64,000 bases of DNA from Desulfobacter sp. GTDB lineage: Bacteria > Desulfobacterota > Desulfobacteria > Desulfobacterales > Desulfobacteraceae. Each line of letters starts with the position of its first letter. The stretch's first letter is position 1. Below are positions 54,861 to 63,879 of this stretch, in pieces. The translations under genes were made by a program, and so were the position numbers. The stretch covers positions 3,211,001 through 3,275,000 of the forward strand of contig CP054838.1 of assembly GCA_028768545.1 (NCBI GenBank). The letters run 5' to 3'. A model generated the notes under the pieces. It saw nothing but the letters and a program-made list of their open reading frames with translations. It was not told the DNA's origin and ran no database searches.

Positions 54861-54957
54861 GCGGCATACCCTAAAGACCAGAAACCGGTCGGAGCTGGGG
54901 ACACCGAAAAATCAAACGCGTATGATGGCCGTATCGTGTTGGGGTTTCATATCAAAA
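54854..54957 (+). repeat. dispersed repeat, copy C
   Basis: About 104 bp starting at the pepN stop codon: GGAATAAGCGGCATACCCTA with AAGACCAGAAACCGGTCGG, then GCGTATGATGGCC and TTTCATATCAAA. Alignable over its full length with copies A and B. Confidence 0.7.
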
Positions 54958-54977
54958 AGGATCACACATTAAACACA

Positions 54978-54999
54978 CCGGGGGATGAAAATCCCCCGG
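54978..54999 (+). terminator. intrinsic terminator of pepN
   Basis: CCGGGGGAT-GAAA-ATCCCCCGG followed by TTTTC, 118 bp after the stop and just behind repeat copy C. Confidence 0.85.
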
Positions 55000-55014
55000 T
55001 TTTCTAACCATAAT

Positions 55015-55038
55015 CAGTGATGTCCGGTTAGGTTTTTG
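55015..55038. mobile_element. 24-bp remnant of an IS4-family element end
   Basis: CAGTGATGTCCGGTTAGGTT plus TTTG is identical to the left end of the IS4 copies. It is cut directly by the IS6-family element. It is preceded by AACCATAAT (55006-55014), the same 9 bp that form the target duplication of IS4 copy 1. Confidence 0.85.
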
Positions 55039-55875
55039 GGTTCTGTTGCAAAAAATTATTAATGTCTGATACAAGTCCGTTTTGGCACTAATTTATTTGC
55101 AGAGAGATAGTATGAAAAATGAAAACCCTTTCAAGTGGCGTCATTATGAAAAAGAAATCATCCTGTTGAATGTTCGCTGGTATCTGAGATATCAACTGAG
55201 TTACAGGAATCTGGAAGAGATGATGCAAGAACGGAGCTTGTCTGTGGATCACAGTACCATTTACCGATGGGTTCAGCGCTATGCTCCTGAAATGGAAAAG
55301 CGAAGCAGGAAGTATCTGCGGCAATCAAATGATTCTTACCGTATTGATGAAACATATATCAAGGTGCGGGGGAAAATGAAGTATCTTTACCGAGCGGTCG
55401 ATTCCCGTGGAAATACCATCGATTTTCTTCTTCGCAGCAGACGTAATATGGAATCTGCCAAACGATTTTTTAAAAAGATGCTGCGAGCTTCCAATAGCTC
55501 CAGACCTCGGGTTCTGAGTGTTGACGGAAATCCTGCATATCCTCCGGCAGTAAAGGCTTTGAAAGAAAAAAAGCTTCTGAATAAGGACTGTATCCTAAGA
55601 CAGAATAAATATCTGAACAATATTATTGAGCAAGACCAACGGTTTATCAAAAAGCTTGTCAGAGCTGGTATGGGGTTCAAGACATTTCATTCTGCCTGGC
55701 GGACGCTAAAAGGCTATGAAATTATGAACATGATCAGAAAAGGACAAGTTAAAAATATCAGGAAGGGAGAAATTTTAAAGCAGAAAGAATTCGTCGAAAA
55801 TCTGTTTTCTTATGCTGCGTAAATTTTACGCCTGAACGATCTCTTTGTCCTGGAAATATTTTTTGCAACAGAACC
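55039..55875 (+). mobile_element. IS6-family insertion sequence, copy 1
   Basis: 837 bp with terminal inverted repeats GGTTCTGTTGCAAAAAAT, the IS6/IS26 type. The flanks GGTTTTTG and CCGGGGCA differ, so there is no target duplication. It is fused to an IS4 remnant on one side and a truncated transketolase gene on the other, so deletions have occurred at both ends. Confidence 0.93.
55112..55822 (+). CDS. IS6-family transposase
   Basis: 236 aa from ATG 55112 (a longer frame begins at 55082). DDE features: YRIDETYIKVRGKMKYLYRA, SVDGNPAYPPAV, and the Glu-containing NIIEQDQRFIKK. Intact. The copy at 57163-57873 differs by one residue (Gln versus His in EQDQR). Confidence 0.94.
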   Translation: MKNENPFKWRHYEKEIILLNVRWYLRYQLSYRNLEEMMQERSLSVDHSTIYRWVQRYAPEMEKRSRKYLRQSNDSYRIDETYIKVRGKMKYLYRAVDSRGNTIDFLLRSRRNMESAKRFFKKMLRASNSSRPRVLSVDGNPAYPPAVKALKEKKLLNKDCILRQNKYLNNIIEQDQRFIKKLVRAGMGFKTFHSAWRTLKGYEIMNMIRKGQVKNIRKGEILKQKEFVENLFSYAA

Positions 55876-56115
55876 CCGGGGCATACCCGATGCCGCCATG
55901 CCCCTTGCTCAGGACAAACCGATCTCTGTCCGGCTTGTCCGGGTTTGCCGGATCAATATCCATATACTGATAATAAAGAAGGACCAAAATTTCCACCATG
56001 CTCAACCCCCCCCGATATGGGCACCGCCTGCCCATTGAGTCACATTCACAATATCCTTTCGGGTCTTCCTGGCTATTTTTTCAAGGTTTTTAATTTCCGG
56101 TTCAGATACGGTCAT
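55876..56115 (-). pseudogene. transketolase N-terminal subunit, truncated by IS6 and frameshifted
   Basis: Starts at ATG 56115 after [26 protein letters not shown] then [11 protein letters not shown] continues after a shift as [20 protein letters not shown] and [16 protein letters not shown], the thiamine-binding start of split transketolases. The shift is in a G8 run (56006-56013); nine G would restore GGGLSM. The gene ends at the IS6 boundary 55875 after about 80 residues, so the rest of it and any C-terminal subunit gene are lost from this locus. Confidence 0.85.
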
Positions 56116-56169
56116 TTTTCCCTCCTCATAAGAGTTTGGTTTTATATTCAATAGGATTGCCTTGTTCGT

Positions 56170-56277
56170 ATAATCGGCATACCCTAAAGGGCAGAAACTG
56201 GCCGGGGCCTGGTATTTATTCCTGGCCACAACAAAGAATGAAACGCTTGTGATTGCAATTGGCGTTTCATATAAAAA
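56170..56277 (+). repeat. dispersed repeat, copy B
   Basis: About 108 bp: ATAATCGGCATACCCTAAAG with GGCAGAAACTGGCCGG, then AAACGCTTGTGATTGCAA and TTTCATATAAAA. Closest to copy A. It lies upstream of, and opposite in direction to, the transketolase fragment. Confidence 0.7.
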
Positions 56278-56362
56278 AAAAGAACTTTGAAAATATAATA
56301 AAGAAGCGGTCCCCGGTATGTGGGAAAATTGTTGATAATCCACTTCCTTATCCATTGGTACA

Positions 56363-56388
56363 GTTAACTGAACAAGTGTTCAGCTAAC
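56363..56388. promoter_or_regulatory. 26-bp near-perfect palindrome, TetR-type operator candidate
   Basis: GTTAACTGAACAAGTGTTCA followed by GCTAAC: 12-bp arms with one mismatch around two central bases. It lies 250 bp upstream of the transketolase fragment. The nearby 56389-56846 contains no supported gene, only another inverted repeat (TGGGTTGC 56518-56525, GCAACCCA 56552-56559). Confidence 0.45.
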
Positions 56389-56846
56389 ATGCGTTCGTAA
56401 GTAGTGTCAAGATTTAAATTTTGATCCTGGGTTCCTAGGCATCCTGGTCAGAGGGTGTGATGACAGGATACTGTCCCCAGATATGGGAGAAATATTTTTA
56501 TGATACATCAACGCTGATGGGTTGCATGCCACCTTCTAACAATCGCGTCCAGCAACCCACATGGAGAATAGAGGTCTATCATGTTCAGTAAGGATCAAAG
56601 CGGTAAAATACGACAGCTTTAGCCCTTGAACTAAAATCAAAATTCTGATTTTTAAAAGAGATTCTAAAATCCTTTGTCACTTGGCCGATACTTTACTTGT
56701 ATCTGAATAACGCCTTTTCCGTTCAGGCTGTATTCAAAACAGATTTCTTAATTGGGTATCAAACACAAAAAAATTGTCCATGACCATTTCGAAAAATCCA
56801 GCCCATAGCCGTATTCAATTTATCACCCCCTTGACCTTGGGAGTAT

Positions 56847-57109
56847 TTAACGCGGGGGAGGATGGGGGTGTTGAACAGGTTTGCTTTTTTGTTTTGCCAG
56901 CAACTGGCTGATGGAATTGATATAGTCTAAATTCATGCAGGGTTTTGACAAATGATCAATACACTGGTCTTTTTGTTTTAAACGTTTAATGGATTCCAAA
57001 AATTCAATATTGCCGGAAATAAAAAGAATGGGGATTAAAGGGTCCTTTTTTCTGAGATGGTGATATACATCCATACCGTTTAATTTTCCGGGCAGAATAT
57101 AGTCTAAAC
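56847..57109 (-). pseudogene. receiver-domain fragment truncated by IS6 copy 2
   Basis: About 87 codons remain: LDYILPGKLNGMDVYHHLRK (phospho-acceptor Asp of a receiver domain), DPLIPILFISGN, and the conserved Lys in DHLSKP. Everything before the phosphorylation site is replaced by the IS6 end. The C-terminus NQPHPHP-like tail ends in PPPR. It may be the end of a hybrid kinase or a stand-alone regulator; the missing part is not in this window. Confidence 0.75.
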
Positions 57110-57946
57110 GGTTCTGTTGCAAAAAATATTTCCAGGACAAAGAGATCGTTCAGGCGTAAAATTTACGCAGCATAAGAAAACAGATTTTCGACGAATTCTT
57201 TCTGCTTTAAAATTTCTCCCTTCCTGATATTTTTAACTTGTCCTTTTCTGATCATGTTCATAATTTCATAGCCTTTTAGCGTCCGCCAGGCAGAATGAAA
57301 TGTCTTGAACCCCATACCAGCTCTGACAAGCTTTTTGATAAACCGGTGGTCTTGCTCAATAATATTGTTCAGATATTTATTCTGTCTTAGGATACAGTCC
57401 TTATTCAGAAGCTTTTTTTCTTTCAAAGCCTTTACTGCCGGAGGATATGCAGGATTTCCGTCAACACTCAGAACCCGAGGTCTGGAGCTATTGGAAGCTC
57501 GCAGCATCTTTTTAAAAAATCGTTTGGCAGATTCCATATTACGTCTGCTGCGAAGAAGAAAATCGATGGTATTTCCACGGGAATCGACCGCTCGGTAAAG
57601 ATACTTCATTTTCCCCCGCACCTTGATATATGTTTCATCAATACGGTAAGAATCATTTGATTGCCGCAGATACTTCCTGCTTCGCTTTTCCATTTCAGGA
57701 GCATAGCGCTGAACCCATCGGTAAATGGTACTGTGATCCACAGACAAGCTCCGTTCTTGCATCATCTCTTCCAGATTCCTGTAACTCAGTTGATATCTCA
57801 GATACCAGCGAACATTCAACAGGATGATTTCTTTTTCATAATGACGCCACTTGAAAGGGTTTTCATTTTTCATACTATCTCTCTGCAAATAAATTAGTGC
57901 CAAAACGGACTTGTATCAGACATTAATAATTTTTTGCAACAGAACC
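57110..57946 (-). mobile_element. IS6-family insertion sequence, copy 2
   Basis: 837 bp, inverted relative to copy 1, with the same GGTTCTGTTGCAAAAAAT ends. Flanks GTCTAAAC and GTTGAGGA differ, so no target duplication remains. Both sides interrupt different regulator genes. Confidence 0.93.
57163..57873 (-). CDS. IS6-family transposase
   Basis: 236 aa, intact, same start choice and motifs as copy 1 (55112-55822), with His in place of Gln in EQDHRFIKK. Near identity of the two copies indicates recent duplication and gives a site for homologous inversion of the 1.2 kb between them. Confidence 0.94.
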   Translation of the reverse strand: MKNENPFKWRHYEKEIILLNVRWYLRYQLSYRNLEEMMQERSLSVDHSTIYRWVQRYAPEMEKRSRKYLRQSNDSYRIDETYIKVRGKMKYLYRAVDSRGNTIDFLLRSRRNMESAKRFFKKMLRASNSSRPRVLSVDGNPAYPPAVKALKEKKLLNKDCILRQNKYLNNIIEQDHRFIKKLVRAGMGFKTFHSAWRTLKGYEIMNMIRKGQVKNIRKGEILKQKEFVENLFSYAA

Positions 57947-58624
57947 GTTGAGGATGATACACGGATTGCTGAGATGCATCGGTTTTTTGTTGACAAGGTG
58001 TCCGGGTTTGAAGTGGTGGGTATTGCACAGAACTTGGAGCAGACCAGAGAACTTGTGGTTTTGCTGGCTCCGGATCTGATCCTTTTGGACCTTTATATGC
58101 CTGACGGCAACGGCATGGAGGTGCTTTTGGAGTTGAGAGGGCAGGGGCGTGCCGTTGATGTGATTCTGATCACGGCGGCAAGGCATGTGAAAGATGTTGA
58201 TCAGGCCCTTCGTGCCGGAGCCTTTGACTATTTGGTAAAACCTGTGGTTTTTTTACGGTTCGAACAGGCATTGGTCAGGTTTCTTAGCTATCGCCAGCTT
58301 TTAAATCAGGGCGATGTTCTGGCCCAGAAGGATATTGATGAACTTAACCGCCCCGGTCTTGCTAAGACTGATGCCGGACCTGACAGCATGCCCAAGGGCA
58401 TTGATGCGCTGACTTTAAAAAAGGTGAATCAGGTGTTTGACACGGTGGGGGACGATGGGTTTAGTGCCGAAGAGGTTGGAGAAGGGATCGGAGCGAGCCG
58501 TTCCACAGCCCGGCGGTACCTGGAATATATGATTACCACGGGCCAGCTGCGGGCGGATGTGATTTACGGCAGTGTGGGGCGTCCTGAACGACGGTATTTT
58601 CCACGGGCGCCTGGTGAAATATGA
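57911..58624 (+). CDS. CitB/DcuR-type response regulator with IS6-derived N-terminus
   Basis: Native sequence begins at 57947: VEDDTRIAEMHRFFVDKVSG, phospho-acceptor Asp in LILLDLYMPDGNGM, Lys in YLVKPV. A C-terminal winged-helix follows (GFSAEEVGEGIGASRSTARR, GRPERRYF), as in citrate/malate-sensing regulators (DcuR, CitB). The first strand of the receiver has been replaced by 12 residues read in frame from the IS6 end (LYQTLIIFCNRT; TTG at 57911). Those hydrophobic residues could mimic the lost strand. The cognate DcuS-type kinase is missing. The gene is convergent with a Dcu transporter, its probable target. Confidence 0.8.
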   Translation: MYQTLIIFCNRTVEDDTRIAEMHRFFVDKVSGFEVVGIAQNLEQTRELVVLLAPDLILLDLYMPDGNGMEVLLELRGQGRAVDVILITAARHVKDVDQALRAGAFDYLVKPVVFLRFEQALVRFLSYRQLLNQGDVLAQKDIDELNRPGLAKTDAGPDSMPKGIDALTLKKVNQVFDTVGDDGFSAEEVGEGIGASRSTARRYLEYMITTGQLRADVIYGSVGRPERRYFPRAPGEI

Positions 58625-58675
58625 CTGAGTTTCTTTCAAGGTAAAATCCCCGCACCTGTGATTTTTATGTTCAGA

Positions 58676-60013
58676 TTATGCTCCGATGAACATTTGTGCC
58701 AGAGTATACCCCACGCAGCAGGCAATGATGACCCCGATGAGTCCGGGAACCATAAAACTGTGGTTAAAGTAGTATTTGCCGATCTTTGTGGTGCCGGTAA
58801 CGTCAAAGTTGCAGGTGGCAATATCCGAAGGATAATTGGGAATGAAAAAATATCCGTAGCATGACGGCATGATACCGATGACAAGGGCGGGCGATAGTCC
58901 CATGCCAAGGGCCACAGGAAGCATCATCCTGCAGGTGGCAGCCTGGCTGTTGACCACCACAGAAACAGTGAACATGGCCAGGGCAAAGGTCCAGGGATAA
59001 TTTTGTACCATTTCAATAATACCGGCCTTGAAACTGGGCAGGGCAAATTTGAAGTAGGTGTCGCTCATCCAGGCAATACCAAAGATGGCAATGGCAGCTA
59101 CCATGCCTGATTTGAATACCACACCTTCAGGCACTTTGGCGGCATTGGTTTTGGTGACCAGAAGAATCAGACCGCCAAAGGCCAGCATCATCATCTGGAT
59201 AATGACCGACATCTTGATGGCCTTGGTGCTATCGCCGATGGTCCTGATTTCAGGAAACATGGCAATGACCACAATGGTGATCAGGGCCAGGACAAAAAGA
59301 ATCACGGACTGGCGGGCTGACCTGGGAAGGGTATCGTTCAATGTGGTGGCCGTGGTCTGTTCTATTTTTTTTCTCCAGTCGGGGTCTTCCATCCGCTTGA
59401 GGTAATCCGGGTCATCTTTGAGTTCGGCTCCCCGCCGCATGCTGTAAAGGGACATTGCAACAACCCCGGCAAGGGTTGCAGGAATGGTCACGCCCAAAAT
59501 GGTGAACAAGGTAATATTGGCATTGATGTCCGTAAGCTGGGAGAGATAATAGACCACTGCCGCTGAAATGGGGCTTGCGGTAATGCCCATCTGGGAAGCA
59601 ACCGAGGCTGCGGCCATGGGACGTTCCGGCCGGATGTTGTTTTTAAGGGCCACATCCCCGATAATGGGCATGACCGAATATACGGCATGGCCTGTGCCCA
59701 GCATAAAGGTCATGATATAGGTCACCAAAGGTCCAAGAAGGGATACCATCTTAGGGTTGGATCTCAGGACTCGTTCTGCCAGCTGGAGCATGTATTTTAA
59801 GCCGCCGGCAGCCTCTAAAATGGAGGCGCAGGTCACCACGGCCATGATGATGAGCATGACCGTAATGGGCGGAGAGGTCGGGGGCATCTGAAATACAAAC
59901 ACTTCAACGGCCAGGCCGATTCCTGAGACTACCCCAAGACCGATACTTCCGTACCGGGAGCCCATATACAGCATTAACAGCAAAAATAAAAATTGGATAT
60001 ACAGCATAATCAA
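58676..60013 (-). CDS. anaerobic C4-dicarboxylate transporter (DcuA/DcuB type)
   Basis: 445 aa with about 12 hydrophobic segments. Dcu family signatures: IMTFMLGTGHAVYSVMPII, ASQMGITASPISAAVVYYLS, SQAATCRMMLPVALGMGLSP and SCYGYFFIPNYPSDIATCNF. It exchanges fumarate, malate or aspartate for succinate across the inner membrane. Adjacent to a DcuR-like regulator whose gene has been damaged by IS6, so its control may be altered. Full length; RBS not strong. Confidence 0.93.
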   Translation of the reverse strand: MIMLYIQFLFLLLMLYMGSRYGSIGLGVVSGIGLAVEVFVFQMPPTSPPITVMLIIMAVVTCASILEAAGGLKYMLQLAERVLRSNPKMVSLLGPLVTYIMTFMLGTGHAVYSVMPIIGDVALKNNIRPERPMAAASVASQMGITASPISAAVVYYLSQLTDINANITLFTILGVTIPATLAGVVAMSLYSMRRGAELKDDPDYLKRMEDPDWRKKIEQTTATTLNDTLPRSARQSVILFVLALITIVVIAMFPEIRTIGDSTKAIKMSVIIQMMMLAFGGLILLVTKTNAAKVPEGVVFKSGMVAAIAIFGIAWMSDTYFKFALPSFKAGIIEMVQNYPWTFALAMFTVSVVVNSQAATCRMMLPVALGMGLSPALVIGIMPSCYGYFFIPNYPSDIATCNFDVTGTTKIGKYYFNHSFMVPGLIGVIIACCVGYTLAQMFIGA

Positions 60014-60282
60014 TACTCCTGTGTAAATTATTGGTTAATCCCTATGTCCCTATCATCGGACATTTAAAACCATGATAGAGAAATTGTGAAAACGGGTAAA
60101 CCTTGTGAAATTAATGAGTTTTTAATTTTTTGCGTTTATTTTGTTCATTTTGGTTACGGAAAAAAAAGGAGCGATTTGGGTTTACTCAGAAATGATATCC
60201 TAAAGTTTTACCGAGAAAATCAGCGGCCAGGCCGATGGCCAGAACTTTTTTCAAGAAATTTAAATTTTTCTTTAGTTTTTTC
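60014..60282. other. upstream region of the Dcu transporter, no gene seen
   Basis: A/T-rich 270 bp between the Dcu gene and IS4 copy 2. A short plus frame (60086-60361) runs into the IS and has no ribosome site. No clear operator or terminator. Confidence 0.4.
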
Positions 60283-60291
60283 ATGGATTTT

Positions 60292-61602
60292 CAGTGATGT
60301 CCGGTTAGGTTTTTGCTTGCTCAATAATTTTTTGATCTTTGACAATATTGTCCCTGTTTGAACTATGAGAGCCCTGCTCCTCGCAGCCAAACAGGTCATT
60401 TAGAATGGCGGTTCGCAGCTGCCGAACTCTTTTGATCGTGACCTTTTCATTAAACTGTTTTTGGCAATGGATTGCCAGTAACAGGTAAGTGATAAGGCCG
60501 CCAAGAATCTGAACCATAAGGCCGTATTCACTGCGGGCAATGAGATGATATACCTTCAGATGTTCTTTCCACCATTTGAAAAAATCCTCAATGGTCCACC
60601 GGAGTTTATAAATTGTTGCTATTTGTTCCGCTGTTAAATCATGCCTGTCAGTTGCCACATAGTATTTGACGCCAGCAATTTTATAGCCAACAACCCGAAC
60701 AGGCCTTTTCGTCTGGTTTTGATTCGGAGTACCAAGTTTAACCAGTGCATCATAAAAAATGTAGCTGTCGGAAGGGGTCTCGTGGTTATCAATAATTGTT
60801 CTTGTTGTCCTGGTTTTTATACGGCAGACAAAATGTTTGCCTTGCTCCTGAAGCAGGTCAAATTCTTTATGGGATTGATATCCACGATCCATAACACCTG
60901 TTTGCCCCTTGGAAAGTATTTTGGGAACAAAAGTGCGTTCAGCGCCGTTGCCTTCAGTCAAAAAGATTTTGTTTGGGATTCCGTGATTAATGTCAAATCC
61001 GCAATGTACTTTGGCTTTTTTACTTCCTTTTCTGTAGTTCGCCCAGTGCATTGAAAGGACTGCATTTATGAGACTACCGTCAATGGAAACCAACTCTCCT
61101 AACTCGGCGTGTTCACCCGGATGACACTCAAGAGCCTGTTTATAAAGATCCTCAAAGATAAATTGCAGTTGTTCGAGTCCCCTGTGATTGATGGCTTCAC
61201 AGAAACTACTACGGCTGATACCACCGTCTGGCGCAATATTTTCTTTAGCAAAAACATTCTCCTTGAGATCCTGAATTAAATGTCGGGCAGACTTGTGCTC
61301 CTGAAGATGGAAATAAACCAAAGCATTTATCTGGTCTTCGAATGTCATTTTTAAAGGGCGGTCTCCTCGAGATTGTAATTCCGGTGCTTTTGAAAGTGAC
61401 TTTATCAGAGGGCACCTGAAATTGTCAAAGTTCAGGGACCGTAGTTGTTTTTTAGGGACTGAGATGTGCGTCATTTGAGCTCCTTGAGTTAAATTTTCAA
61501 GGCGCACAAAAATTTTTACGCACATTTGTCAACACAAAACAGACTGTTTTTTCAATGATTTTAGATGCTTTTTATATGCAACAACCTAACCGGACACTAC
61601 TG
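60292..61602 (-). mobile_element. IS4-family insertion sequence, copy 2
   Basis: 1311 bp with the same ends as copy 1 and a perfect 9-bp target duplication ATGGATTTT (60283-60291 and 61603-61611). It sits between the Dcu gene and cfa without breaking either. Confidence 0.95.
60305..61474 (-). CDS. IS4-family transposase
   Basis: 389 aa from ATG 61474, intact, with the same DDE and YREK motifs as the protein at 38231-39400. Substitution Val to Ile-Leu region VPKILSKGQ is the only difference noticed. Confidence 0.95.
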   Translation of the reverse strand: MTHISVPKKQLRSLNFDNFRCPLIKSLSKAPELQSRGDRPLKMTFEDQINALVYFHLQEHKSARHLIQDLKENVFAKENIAPDGGISRSSFCEAINHRGLEQLQFIFEDLYKQALECHPGEHAELGELVSIDGSLINAVLSMHWANYRKGSKKAKVHCGFDINHGIPNKIFLTEGNGAERTFVPKILSKGQTGVMDRGYQSHKEFDLLQEQGKHFVCRIKTRTTRTIIDNHETPSDSYIFYDALVKLGTPNQNQTKRPVRVVGYKIAGVKYYVATDRHDLTAEQIATIYKLRWTIEDFFKWWKEHLKVYHLIARSEYGLMVQILGGLITYLLLAIHCQKQFNEKVTIKRVRQLRTAILNDLFGCEEQGSHSSNRDNIVKDQKIIEQAKT

Positions 61603-61687
61603 ATGGATTTTATATAATACAAAATATCTGATTTTCGCTTGTTCTCAAAATCCTTTGTAACCATAAGGAATCGTCAAAGGAGAATCC

Positions 61688-62428
61688 ATGACCCTTTCAT
61701 CCTTATTCAGGTTCATTCCCGGAACCCGCCAGTTGGCGTTGAAAAAGTTTGTTCACACCTTGAATCAGGAGATGATTCCCCTGGAAATCATTGATACAAA
61801 AGGACGGACCTGGGCCACGGCCCCCAAAGATATCCGTCACCGTCTTTTTATCAAAGATTCAAGATTCTTTAATGCCCTTTTTTCTCCTGATGCCTATTCC
61901 CTGGGCCAGGCCTATATCAAGGGATACTTTGATATATCAGGAAATATCAAAGAATTGTATGAAATGGTATGCACCCGTTTGCTGGGTACGGATCAGCCAA
62001 GGGGTATCAAGGGCATTTTTTCAGTCTGGGTCATGGTCTTTTTTCTGACAGGATCCGGGCCAGGGAGAAAAAAACATTTCATATCATTATGATGCCCCTG
62101 GTGAGTTTTTTGCGTTTTTTTTAGGTGAAACCATGGGCTATACCTGCGGATATTATGCCCATCCCCATGCCTCAACCTCCCAGGCCCAGAACAATAAAAT
62201 GGAAATGATCTGCAGAAAACTAAGGTTGAAAAAAGGAGAACACCTTTTAGACATGGGATGCGGGTGGGGAAATTTCGCCGTGTATGCAGCCAAAAAATTT
62301 AGGGTAAGGGTGACGGGCATTACCTTGAGCTGCGAGCAAAAAAAATTTGCCGATCAATGGGTGGCCCAGGAAAATCTTGAAGGCCTTGTGACCATCAAAG
62401 AGTTAAATTACCGGGATCTTGAAAAAAC
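61688..62428 (+). pseudogene. cfa: cyclopropane-fatty-acyl-phospholipid synthase, 5' part
   Basis: Starts MTLSSLFRFIPGTRQLALKK after AAAGGAGAA. The N-terminal domain is followed by HGLFSDRIRAREKKNISYHY then DAPGEFFAFFLGETMGYTCG and the SAM site LLDMGCGWGNFAVYAAKKF, as in Cfa. Two shifts, in T6 (62016-62021) and A7 (62068-62074), break the first frame; one added base in each restores it. The frame then runs into IS256 copy 2 at 62429 after ELNYRDLEK. Cfa adds a methylene from SAM to unsaturated membrane lipids. The IS alone makes this copy inactive. Confidence 0.88.
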
Positions 62429-63879
62429 GGGAATGTTCAGAATTCTGTGTCACGGTTTCGGTTCCCGGATCTGCCTCAGCGCCAGCGGAAGTAAAAGTCA
62501 GGTCCGAGAATGGGCCTTCAATCAGCCACGTCGGAGGAGTTGACTTTTGCTGGAGTGGAGTTCCTGGAACCATCTTTTCCATCTGTAAATAAATCCCTAT
62601 CAAATTCCCAGCTCTTTATCCAGCCGGCCTTCAAAGAAAATTGCTAACTGGGAAATTGTCAGTGACCAATTTTGAATCGGCATTGTCCATTTTTTACTGG
62701 CGTTCTGGATCCCCATGTAAAGCAGCTTTAACAGGCTGTCCTGGTTCGGGAATGATCCCTTTGTTTTGGTCAGTTTTCGAAACTGTCGATGCACAGCCTC
62801 AATGGTATTTGTGGTGTATATTATCCGTCGAATCTCTTCTGGATATTTAAAGAAATGACTGAGGCGTTCCCAGTTGTTCCGCCAGGATTTTATCACAATC
62901 GGGTATTTGTCATTCCATTTATTTTCCAAGATATCCAGTTCTTCTTCGGCCAGATCCTTATTGACCGCTTTATAAACACGTTTTAGATCTGCCATAAATT
63001 CCTTTTTATTTTTGGAACCAACGTATTTCAATGAATTTCGGATCTGGTGGACTACGCAGAGTTGAACTTCTGTGTCCGGGAATATGGTCTCAATGGCCTC
63101 GGGAAAACCTTTTAGACCATCAACACAGGCAATCAGGATATCTTTTACCCCTCGGTTTGAAAGGTCTGTTAACACCTGCAGCCAGAAGTTCGCACCCTCA
63201 TTCTCGGATATGTACAGCCCAAGAACCTCTTTGCGGCCCTCGATATTCACCCCAAGAATTGTGTAAACGGCTTTGCTGCCGACCTTTCCGTTTTCTCGTA
63301 CTTTATAATGTATGGCATCAAGCCATACGATTGGGTACACATTTTCCAACGGCCTGGCCTGCCATTCTTTGACGGTATGGATGATTTTATCGGTAATGGT
63401 GCTCAGAGTGGCATTTGAAATCTCAAGTCCATAGATTTCCTGTAAATGGGAAGCCATATCATTATAACTCATGCCCAGGCCGTAAAGGGCTATTATCTTT
63501 CTTTCAATTTCATCGCTGAGCGTTGTCTGATGTTTTTTGACGATCTGTGGAGAGAAGGTTCCGGCCCTGTCACGCGGGGTTTCCAGCTCAAATTTACCAT
63601 CCAGGGATTTAATGGTCTTTTTGCTTTTTCCATTACGGCGGTTGGCAGAAACTTCCTGCCCGAGATGGGACTCCAACTCTCCTTCAAGAGCAGCTTCAGC
63701 AAGATTTTTGATTAATGATGTAAGGACGCCGCCCTTACCTGTGAAGGGTTTACCTTCCTGGATGCCTTTAAGGGCTTTTTGAAAATCAAATTCGGTGTTT
63801 TCTTCGGTCATGTCAGTTCTCCTTATTTAGCTGAGTATATCAGCTTTCATTCAACTGACACAGAATTTTGAACGCCCTC
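62429..63879 (-). mobile_element. IS256-family insertion sequence, copy 2
   Basis: 1451 bp, inverted relative to copy 1, with a perfect 8-bp target duplication GAAAAAAC (62421-62428 and 63880-63887). Precise removal restores the cfa reading frame across the junction. Confidence 0.96.
62600..63811 (-). CDS. IS256-family transposase
   Basis: 403 aa, intact, with the same motifs as the protein at 6722-7933 (Glu for Lys in KFELETPRD). The start follows AAGGAG. Confidence 0.95.
   Translation of the reverse strand: MTEENTEFDFQKALKGIQEGKPFTGKGGVLTSLIKNLAEAALEGELESHLGQEVSANRRNGKSKKTIKSLDGKFELETPRDRAGTFSPQIVKKHQTTLSDEIERKIIALYGLGMSYNDMASHLQEIYGLEISNATLSTITDKIIHTVKEWQARPLENVYPIVWLDAIHYKVRENGKVGSKAVYTILGVNIEGRKEVLGLYISENEGANFWLQVLTDLSNRGVKDILIACVDGLKGFPEAIETIFPDTEVQLCVVHQIRNSLKYVGSKNKKEFMADLKRVYKAVNKDLAEEELDILENKWNDKYPIVIKSWRNNWERLSHFFKYPEEIRRIIYTTNTIEAVHRQFRKLTKTKGSFPNQDSLLKLLYMGIQNASKKWTMPIQNWSLTISQLAIFFEGRLDKELGI

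Noticed and set aside
56580..56621. Possible 13-codon peptide with a ribosome site (MFSKDQSGKIRQL)
   Set aside because: Too short to support, and the surrounding 450 bp are IS-scarred remnants; it may be the broken start of a lost gene.
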